Below are positions 28,208 to 36,477 of a stretch of DNA of 64,000 nucleotides, one piece after another. This DNA comes from JBGAPI01 sp044221335 (GTDB taxonomy: Bacteria; Pseudomonadota; Gammaproteobacteria; Xanthomonadales; Ahniellaceae). The notes below the pieces were generated by a model. The model saw only the letters and a list, made by a program, of their open reading frames with translations, made no database searches and was not told the DNA's origin. The DNA is taken from the NCBI GenBank assembly GCA_044221335.1, contig JBGAPI010000016.1, positions 1 to 64,000 on the forward strand, in the 5' to 3' direction. Each line of letters starts with the position of its first letter. The stretch's first letter is position 1. The position numbers were made by a program, and so were the translations under genes.

Positions 28208-28266
28208 ATTCGCTGCCGCTCGCAGGCCACGGCTAGCATCGCCGCTCCTCGCGTGGGAGTGTGGCC

Positions 28267-30312
28267 ATGTTCCAGCGGTTCGTGGTCTTGATCCTGACCG
28301 GCTTGTGGAGCATCTGCGCCTCCGCCGCCGAAGCTCCGAAGCAAGTCGACATCGTTGCCCGCGCCGACTCGCCCGACGCCGTCCTGACGGTCGCGCTGGG
28401 ACTCGACGAGGGACGGATCAGCTGGCAGCTGTCGCGCCTCGGTGTTCCGCTGATCGCGCCGTCGCGGCTGGGCTTCCTGCTGCGCGGGCAGGAGAAGCTG
28501 GAGCGCAACTTCGCGCTGGTGTCCGCCGCGACGAGCCGCCATGACGACACCTGGGAGCAGCCCTGGGGCGAACGCCGCTTCGTGCGCAACCGCTACACCG
28601 AGCTGCGCGCGCGCTTCGCCGAGACGGTCAAGGGCAAACGGGCGCTCGATCTCGTGTTCCGGGTCTACGACGACGGCGTCGGCTTCCGCTACGAGTTTCC
28701 GGAACAGCCGCAGCTCGCCGACGTCATCATCGACGACGAGCTGACCGAGTTCAGCGTCATCCCGGAGGCCACCGCCTGGTGGATTCCGGCCGGCGAGTGG
28801 AACCGCTACGAGTACCTGTACAACCGCACGGCGCTGACCGAGGTCGGCCAGGCCCATACGCCGATGACGATCCGTACCCGTGACGGTCTGCACATCGCGT
28901 TCCACGAGGCGGCACTCGTCGACTATTCGGCGATGTGGCTGCGGCGGGTCGAGAACCAGCGCTTCCGTGCCCAGCTGTCGCCGTCCGCGGAGGGCTGGAA
29001 GGTCCGGCGCTCGGCGCCGTTCGTGACGCCGTGGCGCACCCTGATCGTGGCCGACAGCGCCGGCGGCCTGGTCGAATCCAATCTCGAACTGAACCTCAAC
29101 GAGCCGAACCGGCTGGGCGACGTCTCGTGGTTTCATCCCGGCAAGTTCGTCGGGGTCTGGTGGGAGCTGCACCTCGAGGACAGCAGCTGGTCGACCGGGC
29201 CGAAGCACGGGGCGACCACGGCGAACACGAAGCGATACATCGACTTCGCCGCGAGGAACGGTTTCCGCGGCGTGCTGGTCGAGGGCTGGAACCGCGGCTG
29301 GGACGGCCAATGGTTCGGCAACGGCAATGACTTCGACTTCGTCACCCCGACCGCGGACTTCGACCTTCCGGCGCTGGCGGCCTATGCGAAGACCCGCGGC
29401 GTCCACCTCGTCGGACACCACGAGACCGGCGGAGCGGTCAGCCACTACGAGCGGCAGCTCGAGCCGGCGCTCGACCTCTACCAGCGGCTCGGCGTCGACG
29501 TGGTCAAGACCGGCTATGTCGCCGATGCCGGCCAGATCGAACGCTTCGGCGCGGACGGCGTGGTGAAGCGCGAATGGCACGATGGCCAGTGGATGTCCAA
29601 CCATCATCTGCGGGTGGTGAGCGAAGCCGCGAAGCGCCACATCGCCGTCGATCCGCACGAGCCGATCAAGGACACCGGGCTGCGCCGCACCTATCCGAAC
29701 TGGGTCGCCCGGGAGGGAGCCCGCGGCCAGGAGTACATGGCCTGGGGCATGCCGCCGAATCCGCCGGAGCACGAGGTGAACCTGGTGTTCACCCGGATGC
29801 TGTCCGGGCCCATGGACTTCACGCCCGGCATCGTCAGCCTGAAGGGTCGCGGGGGTCGCCCGATCCCGTCGACGCTGGCGCGCCAGCTCGCGCAGTACGT
29901 GACGATCTACAGTCCGATCCAGATGGTCGCCGATCTGCCGGAGAACTACGAGGCGCACGCCGACGCGTTCCGCTTCATCCGCGACGTGGCCACCGACTGG
30001 GACGAAAGCCGCGTTCTGAATGGCGAAGTCGGCGACTACGTGACCATCGCCCGCAAGGACCGCCACAGCGCCGACTGGTACCTCGGCGCCGAGACCGACG
30101 AGAACGGCCGCGTGCTCGCGGTGCCGTTGTTCTTCCTCGATCCGAAGCGCCGCTATGTCGCCGAGATCTACCGCGACGGCGACGACGCGCACTATGCCCG
30201 TGCGCCGTTGTCATTCGTCACCGAGCAGCGCGAGGTGGGCAGCACGGACACGCTGACCTTGCGGCTGGCGCCGGGCGGAGGCGAGGCGATCCGGTTCCGC
30301 GCGCAGCGCTGA
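28267..30312 (+). CDS. Glycoside hydrolase family 97 (alpha-glucosidase/galactosidase-like)
   Basis: 681 aa. A signal peptide (M-F-Q-R-F-V-V-L-I-L...C-A-S-A), an N-terminal super-sandwich domain (to about 260), a TIM barrel and a C-terminal beta domain are the GH97 layout. G-V-D-V-V-K-T-G-Y near residue 415 holds the Asp at the nucleophile position of retaining members, and P-H-E-P-I-K-D an acidic pair. The retaining type would favour alpha-galactosidase-like activity, but this is not certain. Exported, probably periplasmic; no transporter or SusC/D genes nearby. GGGAG precedes Met 28267. Confidence 0.9.
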   Translation: MFQRFVVLILTGLWSICASAAEAPKQVDIVARADSPDAVLTVALGLDEGRISWQLSRLGVPLIAPSRLGFLLRGQEKLERNFALVSAATSRHDDTWEQPWGERRFVRNRYTELRARFAETVKGKRALDLVFRVYDDGVGFRYEFPEQPQLADVIIDDELTEFSVIPEATAWWIPAGEWNRYEYLYNRTALTEVGQAHTPMTIRTRDGLHIAFHEAALVDYSAMWLRRVENQRFRAQLSPSAEGWKVRRSAPFVTPWRTLIVADSAGGLVESNLELNLNEPNRLGDVSWFHPGKFVGVWWELHLEDSSWSTGPKHGATTANTKRYIDFAARNGFRGVLVEGWNRGWDGQWFGNGNDFDFVTPTADFDLPALAAYAKTRGVHLVGHHETGGAVSHYERQLEPALDLYQRLGVDVVKTGYVADAGQIERFGADGVVKREWHDGQWMSNHHLRVVSEAAKRHIAVDPHEPIKDTGLRRTYPNWVAREGARGQEYMAWGMPPNPPEHEVNLVFTRMLSGPMDFTPGIVSLKGRGGRPIPSTLARQLAQYVTIYSPIQMVADLPENYEAHADAFRFIRDVATDWDESRVLNGEVGDYVTIARKDRHSADWYLGAETDENGRVLAVPLFFLDPKRRYVAEIYRDGDDAHYARAPLSFVTEQREVGSTDTLTLRLAPGGGEAIRFRAQR

Positions 30313-30319
30313 CGGTCCC

Positions 30320-30412
30320 GTTACCCCGAGCGCGGCGAAGCGATCCCGGGACGTCGATCGCTGTATCGGAGCGAACGCCTGCGCGTGGATCGCTCCGCTG
30401 TACCCGGGACGA
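30320..30412. repeat. Degenerate palindromic repeat, related to the REP-like element
   Basis: CCGAGCGCGGCGAAGCGATCC near 30325 and its partial reverse complement GGATCGCTCCGCTGTACCC near 30387 form an imperfect palindrome in the gap after the GH97 gene. It shares GAGCGC[AG]GCGAAGC with the copies at 40303 and 62665. Confidence 0.45.
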
Positions 30413-30498
30413 CAAATCGTTCATCACCTCCGGCGCCATGCGCTGGCCCGCCGGCTCCCCACCGACCGGCACAGAGCAAGCTCCCGCGGACGCGATCA

Positions 30499-30520
30499 CA
30501 ATTCGGGCTATCCCGAATTG
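30499..30520. promoter_or_regulatory. 9-4-9 perfect inverted repeat upstream of the two-component genes
   Basis: CAATTCGGG (30499-30507), spacer CTAT and CCCGAATTG (30512-30520). It lies 84 nt before the histidine kinase start. The 22-bp symmetric form suits a dimeric activator or repressor, possibly the adjacent LuxR-type regulator itself. Confidence 0.45.
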
Positions 30521-30603
30521 CGAGCGTCGGGCGGGTCTGCGACAACCCCTCGACGCGTCCACCGGGGGTGGAAAGTGCCACACGGGTTGGACGGGGAGCC
30601 ACA

Positions 30604-32859
30604 ATGGTCGATCCAGGGTCGGCGGAACATCCGTACGACGGTGCGCTCGCCGACCTGGCGATCCGCGCCAGCGGGCTGGCCGTGTGGGAGCTGGATCCGG
30701 TCAATCACCAGCTGGCCTGGGACGCCCGGATGCACGAGCTCTATGGCCTGCCGCCGGGGGGACCGACGCCGGACCGGCGCCGCTGGGCCGAGCTGGTGCT
30801 GCGCGAGGACCGCGCCACGCTGGCCGACTGGCTGGAGCGGCTGACGGCGGGTGCGACGGCGGGACCGGTCGAGTTCCGCATCCACCGGGCCGGCGACAAG
30901 TATCCGCTGTGGATCGAGGCGCACGCCGTGCGCCATCGTGGCGCCGACGGGCGCACGCTCCGACTCGTCGGCGTGCAGCGCGACGTCACCCGGCGCCGCC
31001 TCGACGAGCAGCGCTCGCGCCTGGTCGAGGCGGCGGTCGGCCGCCTGAACGACATGATCCTGATCACCGAGGCCGAACCGATCGACGAGCCGGGGCCCCG
31101 GATCATCTATGTCAACGACGCCTTCACCCGACTCACCGGCTACCACCGCGACGAGGTGATCGGGAAGTCGCCGCGGATGCTGCAGGGCCCCGACACCGAT
31201 CGCACGACGCTGCAAAGGATCCGCGACGGCATGCTGGCGGGACAGCCCGTCCGCGCCGAAATCCTGAACTACACCCGCGAAGGCGAGGAGCTCTGGCTGG
31301 AGCTGGAGGTGGTGCCGGTGTCCGATGCCGCGGGCCGGCTGGTGAACTACGTCTCGGTGGAGCGCGACGTCACGGCCCGCAAGCGCGGCGAGGCCGCGCT
31401 GGTGGCGAGCGAGCATCACCTGCAGGCGATCATCGATCTCACCCCGGAATGCGTGAAGCTGATCGATGCCCGCAGCGTCGTCTACTCGATCAACGATGCC
31501 GGCGTGCGCATGCTCGGCGCGCCCAGTGCCGAGGCGCTGATCGGCCAGCGCATCGTCGAGGTCGTCGTGCCCGAGTACCGTCCCGCCTACTTCGAGTTCA
31601 ACCGGCGCGTGCTGTCCGGCGCCCGGGCCAGCCTCGAGTTCGAGATCGACACCTTCGCCGGCGGGCGCCGCTGGATGGAAAGCCGCGCGGTGCCCTTCCC
31701 GATGCCCGGCCACGCGCAACCGCTGATCCTGGCGGTGACCCACGACATCACCGATCGCAAGCACTCCGCCGTGCTGCACCAGGAGTACGCGCGGATCATC
31801 GAGTCGGCCTCCGACGCGATCTTCTCGAAGTCGCTGGACGGCCGGATCCGCAGCTGGAATCCCGGCGCGCAGCGTCTGTTCGGCTACGCGCCGGACGAGA
31901 TCATCGGACGCGAGGTCACCGTGCTGATCCCGCCCGAACGCGTCGACGAGGAGACCTTCATCCTCGAGCGGATCAAGGCCGGCGAGCGCCTGGAACAGTT
32001 CGAGACGGTCCGGGTCGATCGCGGCGGACGGCGCATCGAGGTGTCGCTGTCGGTGTCGCCGATCTGGGACGAACACGGCCAGGTGGTCGGCGCCTCGAAG
32101 GTCGTGCAGGACATCGGCGAGCGCAAGCGGATGGAGCGCGCGCTGCGCGAGAGCGAGACCCGCTACAAGCGGCTCGACGAGCGTAACCAGCTGGTGCAGT
32201 TCGAGCGCGAGCAGGACCGCATCGGCCGCGAGCTGCACGACGGCCTCGGGCAGCAGCTGACCGGCGTGGCCTTCCTCGCCAAGGCGCTGGAGAAGCGGCT
32301 GGCCGAGAAGAACCAGTCGGAGGCGGCGGAGGCGGCGTGGATCGTGCGGCTACTCAACAGCGCGGTCGACCACGTCCGCTTCCTGTCGCGCAACCTGAGT
32401 CCGGTCGAACTCGACGACAACTCGCTGCACGGTGCGCTGGCCAAGCTCGCCGGCGACGTGCGCGCGATCTATGGTGTCACGGTCGAACTCGACGCCGAGG
32501 ATTCGCTGCCCGAGCTCGGACCGGCGGCGCCGAGCCAGATCTACCGGATCGTGCAGGAGGCGCTGAACAACGCGCTGCGGCACGGCCGCGCCAGCGAGAT
32601 CCGGATCCGCCTGCAGCTGCGCGGACAACGGCTCTGGCTTGCGGTGCAGGACAACGGCGAGGGCTTCGAGCGCCGCGGCCGGCCCGGTGACGGCGGTCTC
32701 GGCCTGCGCAGCATGCGGATCCGGGCCGAGTCGCTCGGCGGTCGCATCCGGGTGTCGAGCTCGACGCGCGGCACCCTGGTCTCCGTGATGGCGCCGATCG
32801 GCGCGACCGAACTCGATGCAGAGGAGATGGCGAAATGCCAGGCAACGCCCGCGTGCTGA
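30604..32859 (+). CDS. PAS-rich sensor histidine kinase (NarL-type, HisKA_3)
   Basis: 751 aa, soluble. Four PAS/PAC domains in series (about 10-120, 145-265, 275-385 and 390-510), then HisKA_3 with phospho-acceptor His545 in G-R-E-L-H-D-G-L-G-Q and an HATPase_c domain with Q-D-N-G-E-G-F. It should phosphorylate the LuxR-type regulator whose gene overlaps its end by 25 nt. No TM segment, so an intracellular cue such as redox, oxygen or light is likely; no cofactor residue is clear to me. Met 30604 has GGGGAG upstream; the longer frame to 30385 looks non-coding. Confidence 0.92.
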   Translation: MVDPGSAEHPYDGALADLAIRASGLAVWELDPVNHQLAWDARMHELYGLPPGGPTPDRRRWAELVLREDRATLADWLERLTAGATAGPVEFRIHRAGDKYPLWIEAHAVRHRGADGRTLRLVGVQRDVTRRRLDEQRSRLVEAAVGRLNDMILITEAEPIDEPGPRIIYVNDAFTRLTGYHRDEVIGKSPRMLQGPDTDRTTLQRIRDGMLAGQPVRAEILNYTREGEELWLELEVVPVSDAAGRLVNYVSVERDVTARKRGEAALVASEHHLQAIIDLTPECVKLIDARSVVYSINDAGVRMLGAPSAEALIGQRIVEVVVPEYRPAYFEFNRRVLSGARASLEFEIDTFAGGRRWMESRAVPFPMPGHAQPLILAVTHDITDRKHSAVLHQEYARIIESASDAIFSKSLDGRIRSWNPGAQRLFGYAPDEIIGREVTVLIPPERVDEETFILERIKAGERLEQFETVRVDRGGRRIEVSLSVSPIWDEHGQVVGASKVVQDIGERKRMERALRESETRYKRLDERNQLVQFEREQDRIGRELHDGLGQQLTGVAFLAKALEKRLAEKNQSEAAEAAWIVRLLNSAVDHVRFLSRNLSPVELDDNSLHGALAKLAGDVRAIYGVTVELDAEDSLPELGPAAPSQIYRIVQEALNNALRHGRASEIRIRLQLRGQRLWLAVQDNGEGFERRGRPGDGGLGLRSMRIRAESLGGRIRVSSSTRGTLVSVMAPIGATELDAEEMAKCQATPAC

Positions 32860-33503
32860 TCGTCGACGACCACCCGATCATCCGCCAGGGGATGGCGGCG
32901 CTCCTGGCCGGCGTGAACGGATTCGCGCCGATCGACCAGGCAGCCAGCAGCGAGGAGGCGCTCGCCCAGGCGCGCCGCGCGCGGCCGGACGTGGTACTGC
33001 TCGACCTGTCGCTCGGCGCGGAATCCGGACTCGACGTGCTGCGCCGCCTGCAGACGCTCGATCGCAGCATCCCGGTGCTGGTGATGTCGATGCATGACGA
33101 ATCGCTGCACGCGGAGCGAGCGCTGCGGGCCGGAGCCGTCGGCTACGTGATGAAGCACGAGGCGACCGAGACGGTGATCGACGCGATCCGCCGCGTGCTG
33201 CGCGGTGAAGTGGCGCTGTCGCCACGAATGCAGACCGCGCTGATCGCGCGGATGACGACGCAGTCGGAGCGCCGCCGCAGCGGCGTCGACGCGCTGTCGG
33301 ACCGGGAGATGGAGGTGCTGCGCCTGATCGGTCTCGGGGTCTCTTCCAACGACATCGCCAACCAGTTGTGCCGCAGCGTGAAGACGATCGAGGCGCACCG
33401 CGCCTCGATCCGCAACAAGCTCGGTCTCACCAGCAACCTCGACCTGATCCGTTTCGCCACGCTGTGGATCGAGGACCCGGTGTTCGGGGGCTCCTCCGGG
33501 TGA
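32835..33503 (+). CDS. NarL/FixJ-family response regulator
   Basis: 222 aa. Receiver domain with acidic D11/D12, phospho-Asp57 (V-L-L-D-L) and a conserved Lys in G-Y-V-M-K-H, then a LuxR-type HTH (L-S-D-R-E-M-E-V-L-R-L-I near 155, V-K-T-I-E-A-H-R). Cognate partner of the kinase encoded upstream; the overlap of the two genes indicates co-expression. The palindrome at 30499-30520 is a candidate binding site. Confidence 0.94.
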   Translation: MPGNARVLIVDDHPIIRQGMAALLAGVNGFAPIDQAASSEEALAQARRARPDVVLLDLSLGAESGLDVLRRLQTLDRSIPVLVMSMHDESLHAERALRAGAVGYVMKHEATETVIDAIRRVLRGEVALSPRMQTALIARMTTQSERRRSGVDALSDREMEVLRLIGLGVSSNDIANQLCRSVKTIEAHRASIRNKLGLTSNLDLIRFATLWIEDPVFGGSSG

Positions 33504-33560
33504 AGCGGCTTGCCGGGGCAGCGGTACCCCGCTCCGACGGGGCACCGCACGCTCCGATGC

Positions 33561-33917
33561 TCACACCAGTTCGCTCTCGGCATCGGCCGCGGCGCGGCGG
33601 GCGAAGGCCAGGTTGGCCTTGGACTTGTCGAGCACGAAGTAGACGAACAGCCCGGGCTTGTTCTGCACCAGCCGGATGATGTGGTAGTGCTTGCCGAGGG
33701 TGATCAGGATGTCCTCGATGCGGTCGTTGAGGCCGAGCGACTTCATCGTCTTCAGCTTGGCGCGCACCACCTCGGTGTTGCCCGCGGCCGCGAGCTCCAG
33801 GTCCACACCGCTGCCGGCCGATCCCAGCATCATGCCGCTGCCGGCGTCGACCACGGCAGCGCACATCGCACCATCGCATTCCAGCAGCTTTTTCAGCACT
33901 TCGTTCACGGTCGCCAT
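33561..33917 (-). CDS. Roadblock/LC7-domain protein (MglB-like), copy 2
   Basis: 118 aa. The pattern V-N-E-V-L-K-K-L-L-E...A-A-V-V-D-A-G-S-G-M-M-L-G and L-I-T-L-G-K-H-Y-H-I-I-R-L fits the Roadblock/LC7 fold, which dimerises and often acts as a GTPase-activating partner of MglA/Ras-like GTPases. It is the last gene of the operon, 218 nt after copy 1. I use Met 33917, preceded by GAGGAA on the minus strand. The first two residues of the C-terminal motif (ARRAAADAESELV) are charged. Confidence 0.75.
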   Translation of the reverse strand: MATVNEVLKKLLECDGAMCAAVVDAGSGMMLGSAGSGVDLELAAAGNTEVVRAKLKTMKSLGLNDRIEDILITLGKHYHIIRLVQNKPGLFVYFVLDKSKANLAFARRAAADAESELV

Positions 33918-34135
33918 GACGGATTCCTCTTGACGTAGGTGCACCGGTGTCGACGATGCCGGGTGCGGTGCGGAGCCCGGCATCGATGCATCCGTCGGCG
34001 CACGGGAGCCTGGGTCCCGGCCATGCGCCGCCCTTGCGGATCCGGCAACGCCCGGACCCGCGGTTCATAGCCAGTCGATTCGATCACCGCGCCGTCGAAC
34101 CTTCGAAGGCGCTGCCGACTTGCATCAGGCTCCCA

Positions 34136-34546
34136 TCAGGTCGTGCGTGCCATCGCGCGCGCGACCGCGGCGATGGTGTTCTTGGCCGACCACAGCAGGT
34201 GGCCGAGGATCGCCGTGCGGTTGGCGATCACCAGCAGCGACAGCGCCGGCTTGACCTCGCTGATCGGCAGCACCAGCACGTAGCCGTCGTCGCATTCGAC
34301 CATCACGTTGCGACCGCCGTGCAGGCCGCTCTGCACGACCAGCGCCTCGCTCACCGCCTGCAGCGAGCTCGACATCGCCGCGAGCTTGGCCGGCGCCGCG
34401 GTGTCCTCCGGCTGCACGGCGACCTCGAAACCGTCGACGGTGGTCAGCTGGGCGAGCCGGATGCCGGGCGACTGCGCGATGAACTGCGCCAGCTCGGCGG
34501 TGCAGGCGGCATGGAAGCGGCGGACCTGGGGCAGCATCGGCTTCAC
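34136..34546 (-). CDS. Roadblock/LC7-domain protein, copy 1
   Basis: 136 aa. G-F-E-V-A-V-Q ... K-L-A-A-M-S-S-S-L-Q-A-V-S-E-A-L and V-L-V-L-P-I are the Roadblock pattern, more divergent than copy 2. GTG start at 34546 overlaps the GTPase stop (GTGA). Likely a regulator or GAP partner of the GTPase. Confidence 0.75.
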   Translation of the reverse strand: MKPMLPQVRRFHAACTAELAQFIAQSPGIRLAQLTTVDGFEVAVQPEDTAAPAKLAAMSSSLQAVSEALVVQSGLHGGRNVMVECDDGYVLVLPISEVKPALSLLVIANRTAILGHLLWSAKNTIAAVARAMARTT

Positions 34547-35127
34547 GCGGCGCCCTCCAGCGACTCGGACGCTTCGAGCAGGCAGGTGAGCGTCTCGATC
34601 AGCAGGAGCACATGCTCGCGCCGGCGCACGTCGACGGAGAACATCGGCACGACGTGATCCAGGCGTGCGATCCGGCGCGCGAACTCGTGCATCGGCAGGG
34701 CGCCGGGCTGTTCGCAGCGGCCGACCCCGATCACCAGTGCGCCTTCGCGCACGGCGTCGTCGAAGGCCTCGAGGTAGCGGTCCAGCTGGTGCAGCGCCTC
34801 GGCCTGGCTGGCGTCGAGCAGAAGCACCACGCCGAGCGCGCCACGGCCGAGGATCGACCACATGAAATCGAAGCGCTCCTGCCCCGGCGTGCCGTAGAGC
34901 CTGACCACGGTGCCGTCGTCGAGCGTGATCTGGCCGTAGTCGAGCGCGACCGTGGTGCTGTCCTTGTCGAACGCCGCGCGGTCGTTGTTGCCGACCTCGG
35001 TGCGGACCGGGCTGACCTCGCTGATCGCGGCGATCGCGGTGGTCTTGCCGGCACCCATCGGTCCGGAGAAGACGATCTTGACCTCGGCGGCTTCGTCCGC
35101 CGTCGGCACGCGTTCGGCGGCGTTCAT
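34543..35127 (-). CDS. Ras-like small GTPase (prokaryotic, MglA-related group)
   Basis: 194 aa. G1 is G-P-M-G-A-G-K-T-T (about 22-30), G3 is Y-G-T-P-G-Q-E-R-F (near 80). The G4 position reads G-V-G-R-C-E-Q, not NKxD, so guanine specificity must be achieved differently or is relaxed. Related proteins act in motility, polarity or c-di-GMP-linked regulation. It overlaps the neighbouring genes on both sides (ATGA and GTGA), so a fixed stoichiometry with the Roadblock proteins is likely. Confidence 0.85.
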   Translation of the reverse strand: MNAAERVPTADEAAEVKIVFSGPMGAGKTTAIAAISEVSPVRTEVGNNDRAAFDKDSTTVALDYGQITLDDGTVVRLYGTPGQERFDFMWSILGRGALGVVLLLDASQAEALHQLDRYLEAFDDAVREGALVIGVGRCEQPGALPMHEFARRIARLDHVVPMFSVDVRRREHVLLLIETLTCLLEASESLEGAA

Positions 35128-36110
35128 GACAGCCCCAGGCGGATGCGGAGACCACGGAGCAGGCCGGCGACCAGGCCGGGCTTCGGCGCCGGCGCCGGGC
35201 GCGGCGGCGCTGCGTGGGTGACCAGCAGGCCGGACACCGACATCGCGTTGACGAAGCGCACGACCTCGCCGCGGCTCGCGGCGGCGGCTTCGACCAGGCG
35301 CGGCAGCGTCCACAGCCTCTGCGCGGCCAGCGCGGCCAGGCGCAGCGTGGAATGGGAGACCGGGATCAGCCCGAAATCCGGCCAGTGGCGCAGGCGGAAC
35401 TGCATGCCGAGATCGAGCCAGGGCGCCAGCTGCTGGGCGTCGCTCCACCAGCCGATCCACCAGGCCAGCTCCTCGATCGGGTGCAGCGGCATGCCGGTCG
35501 GCGGCCGCGCGCAGCGCGCGCCGAGCGGCGCCGGCTCGAAGCGGCCTTCGCGCAGCTGCGCCAGCACGGCGGAGCTGGCGGCGAACTGGCGGCCGTCGTC
35601 GCTCACCAGGACGGTGCCGGCGGAATACCACTCGCCGTGGCTGGCGCCGAGTCCGAGCGTGCGCAGCTGGTCGGCGAACTGCCAGCGCGGCGGCAGTTCC
35701 TTCGGTTCGACCCGGACCGCGGCGACCTGGCCCAGGAAGCCCGCCTCTTCCTCGATCTCCTTCAGGAGGTTCAGAAGCGGAAACACCCGGATCGGCCGCT
35801 GCAGCACGTGGGCGGCGGTGGTCGGATCGTCGTCGTGATGGGTGAGAGCGATCCAGGGCTTGCCGCTCGCCTTCCAGTGGACCAGCTCGGACTCGTCGGC
35901 GGAGGCGGAGAACATCAGCACCTGCGCGGACGCCACGCTGCCCAGCCGCCAGTGACCGCGGCTGCGACTGCCGAGCAGGTCGAGCATCGAGGTCAGCAGC
36001 GCCTGCTCCTGGGGGTCGATGCCGCTGGTCGCGATCACGCAGTCGGGGCGCTCGAGCGAGACTTCGTTCGGGCCGGTCAGCAGTTCCTGCACTCGGGAGG
36101 AAAACGACAT
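35124..36110 (-). CDS. Hypothetical protein, first gene of the GTPase/Roadblock operon
   Basis: 328 aa, soluble. No family recognised. The N-terminal half (C-V-I-A-T-S-G-I-D-P-Q-E-Q-A-L-L-T, V-L-M-F-S-A-S, W-I-A-L-T-H-H-D-D-D-P) has alternating beta/alpha character recalling a receiver-like fold without phosphoryl motifs; the C-terminal part is helical, with a Pro-rich linker and L-R-I-R-L-G-L-S end. Its stop overlaps the GTPase start (ATGA). An effector or sensor for the GTPase is the obvious guess from context. Confidence 0.7.
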   Translation of the reverse strand: MSFSSRVQELLTGPNEVSLERPDCVIATSGIDPQEQALLTSMLDLLGSRSRGHWRLGSVASAQVLMFSASADESELVHWKASGKPWIALTHHDDDPTTAAHVLQRPIRVFPLLNLLKEIEEEAGFLGQVAAVRVEPKELPPRWQFADQLRTLGLGASHGEWYSAGTVLVSDDGRQFAASSAVLAQLREGRFEPAPLGARCARPPTGMPLHPIEELAWWIGWWSDAQQLAPWLDLGMQFRLRHWPDFGLIPVSHSTLRLAALAAQRLWTLPRLVEAAAASRGEVVRFVNAMSVSGLLVTHAAPPRPAPAPKPGLVAGLLRGLRIRLGLS

Positions 36111-36146
36111 CGCCAGTCTCCGTCGGTGGATCGGTCGCCCCGGATT

Positions 36147-36164
36147 CCGTGATCGGGATCACGG
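36147..36164. promoter_or_regulatory. 18-bp perfect palindrome in the divergent GTPase-operon/prlC gap
   Basis: CCGTGATC-GG-GATCACGG, 37-54 nt upstream of the operon start on the minus strand. The remainder of the 367-nt gap (36111-36477) holds two more hairpins, GGAGTCGGC (36211-36219)/GCCGACTCC (36234-36242) and CCCCGATC (36241-36248)/GATCGGGG (36252-36259), and a repeated CCCTAGGCC at 36264 and 36285. No further gene is seen in the gap. Confidence 0.45.
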
Positions 36165-36477
36165 TTGGGCCGGGATCAACGATCGCCGACGGAGCCGAAA
36201 TGCGCAGCCGGGAGTCGGCGCGAGATTTCCGGTGCCGACTCCCCGATCGCGGATCGGGGATTTCCCTAGGCCGACCCGGTCGAGTCCCTAGGCCATCGTG
36301 AGCAATCGTGAACGACAAAAATCTGTGACAAGAGCTGTCGACGAGGGATACGACAGCCCGACCCGGGAATCCACCTCAAAGACGCTTTTCGCGGGGTCGC
36401 TTCGCGCAGCGAAACGACCGGCGCTTGCAATTTCGCGCCGTCGCGCCAACATGATCGACCCGCGACGGAAATTCCCG

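Noticed and set aside
36211..36259. Two strong hairpins as transcription terminators
   Set aside because: They lie between divergent 5' ends, where no transcript should end; more likely regulatory or incidental.
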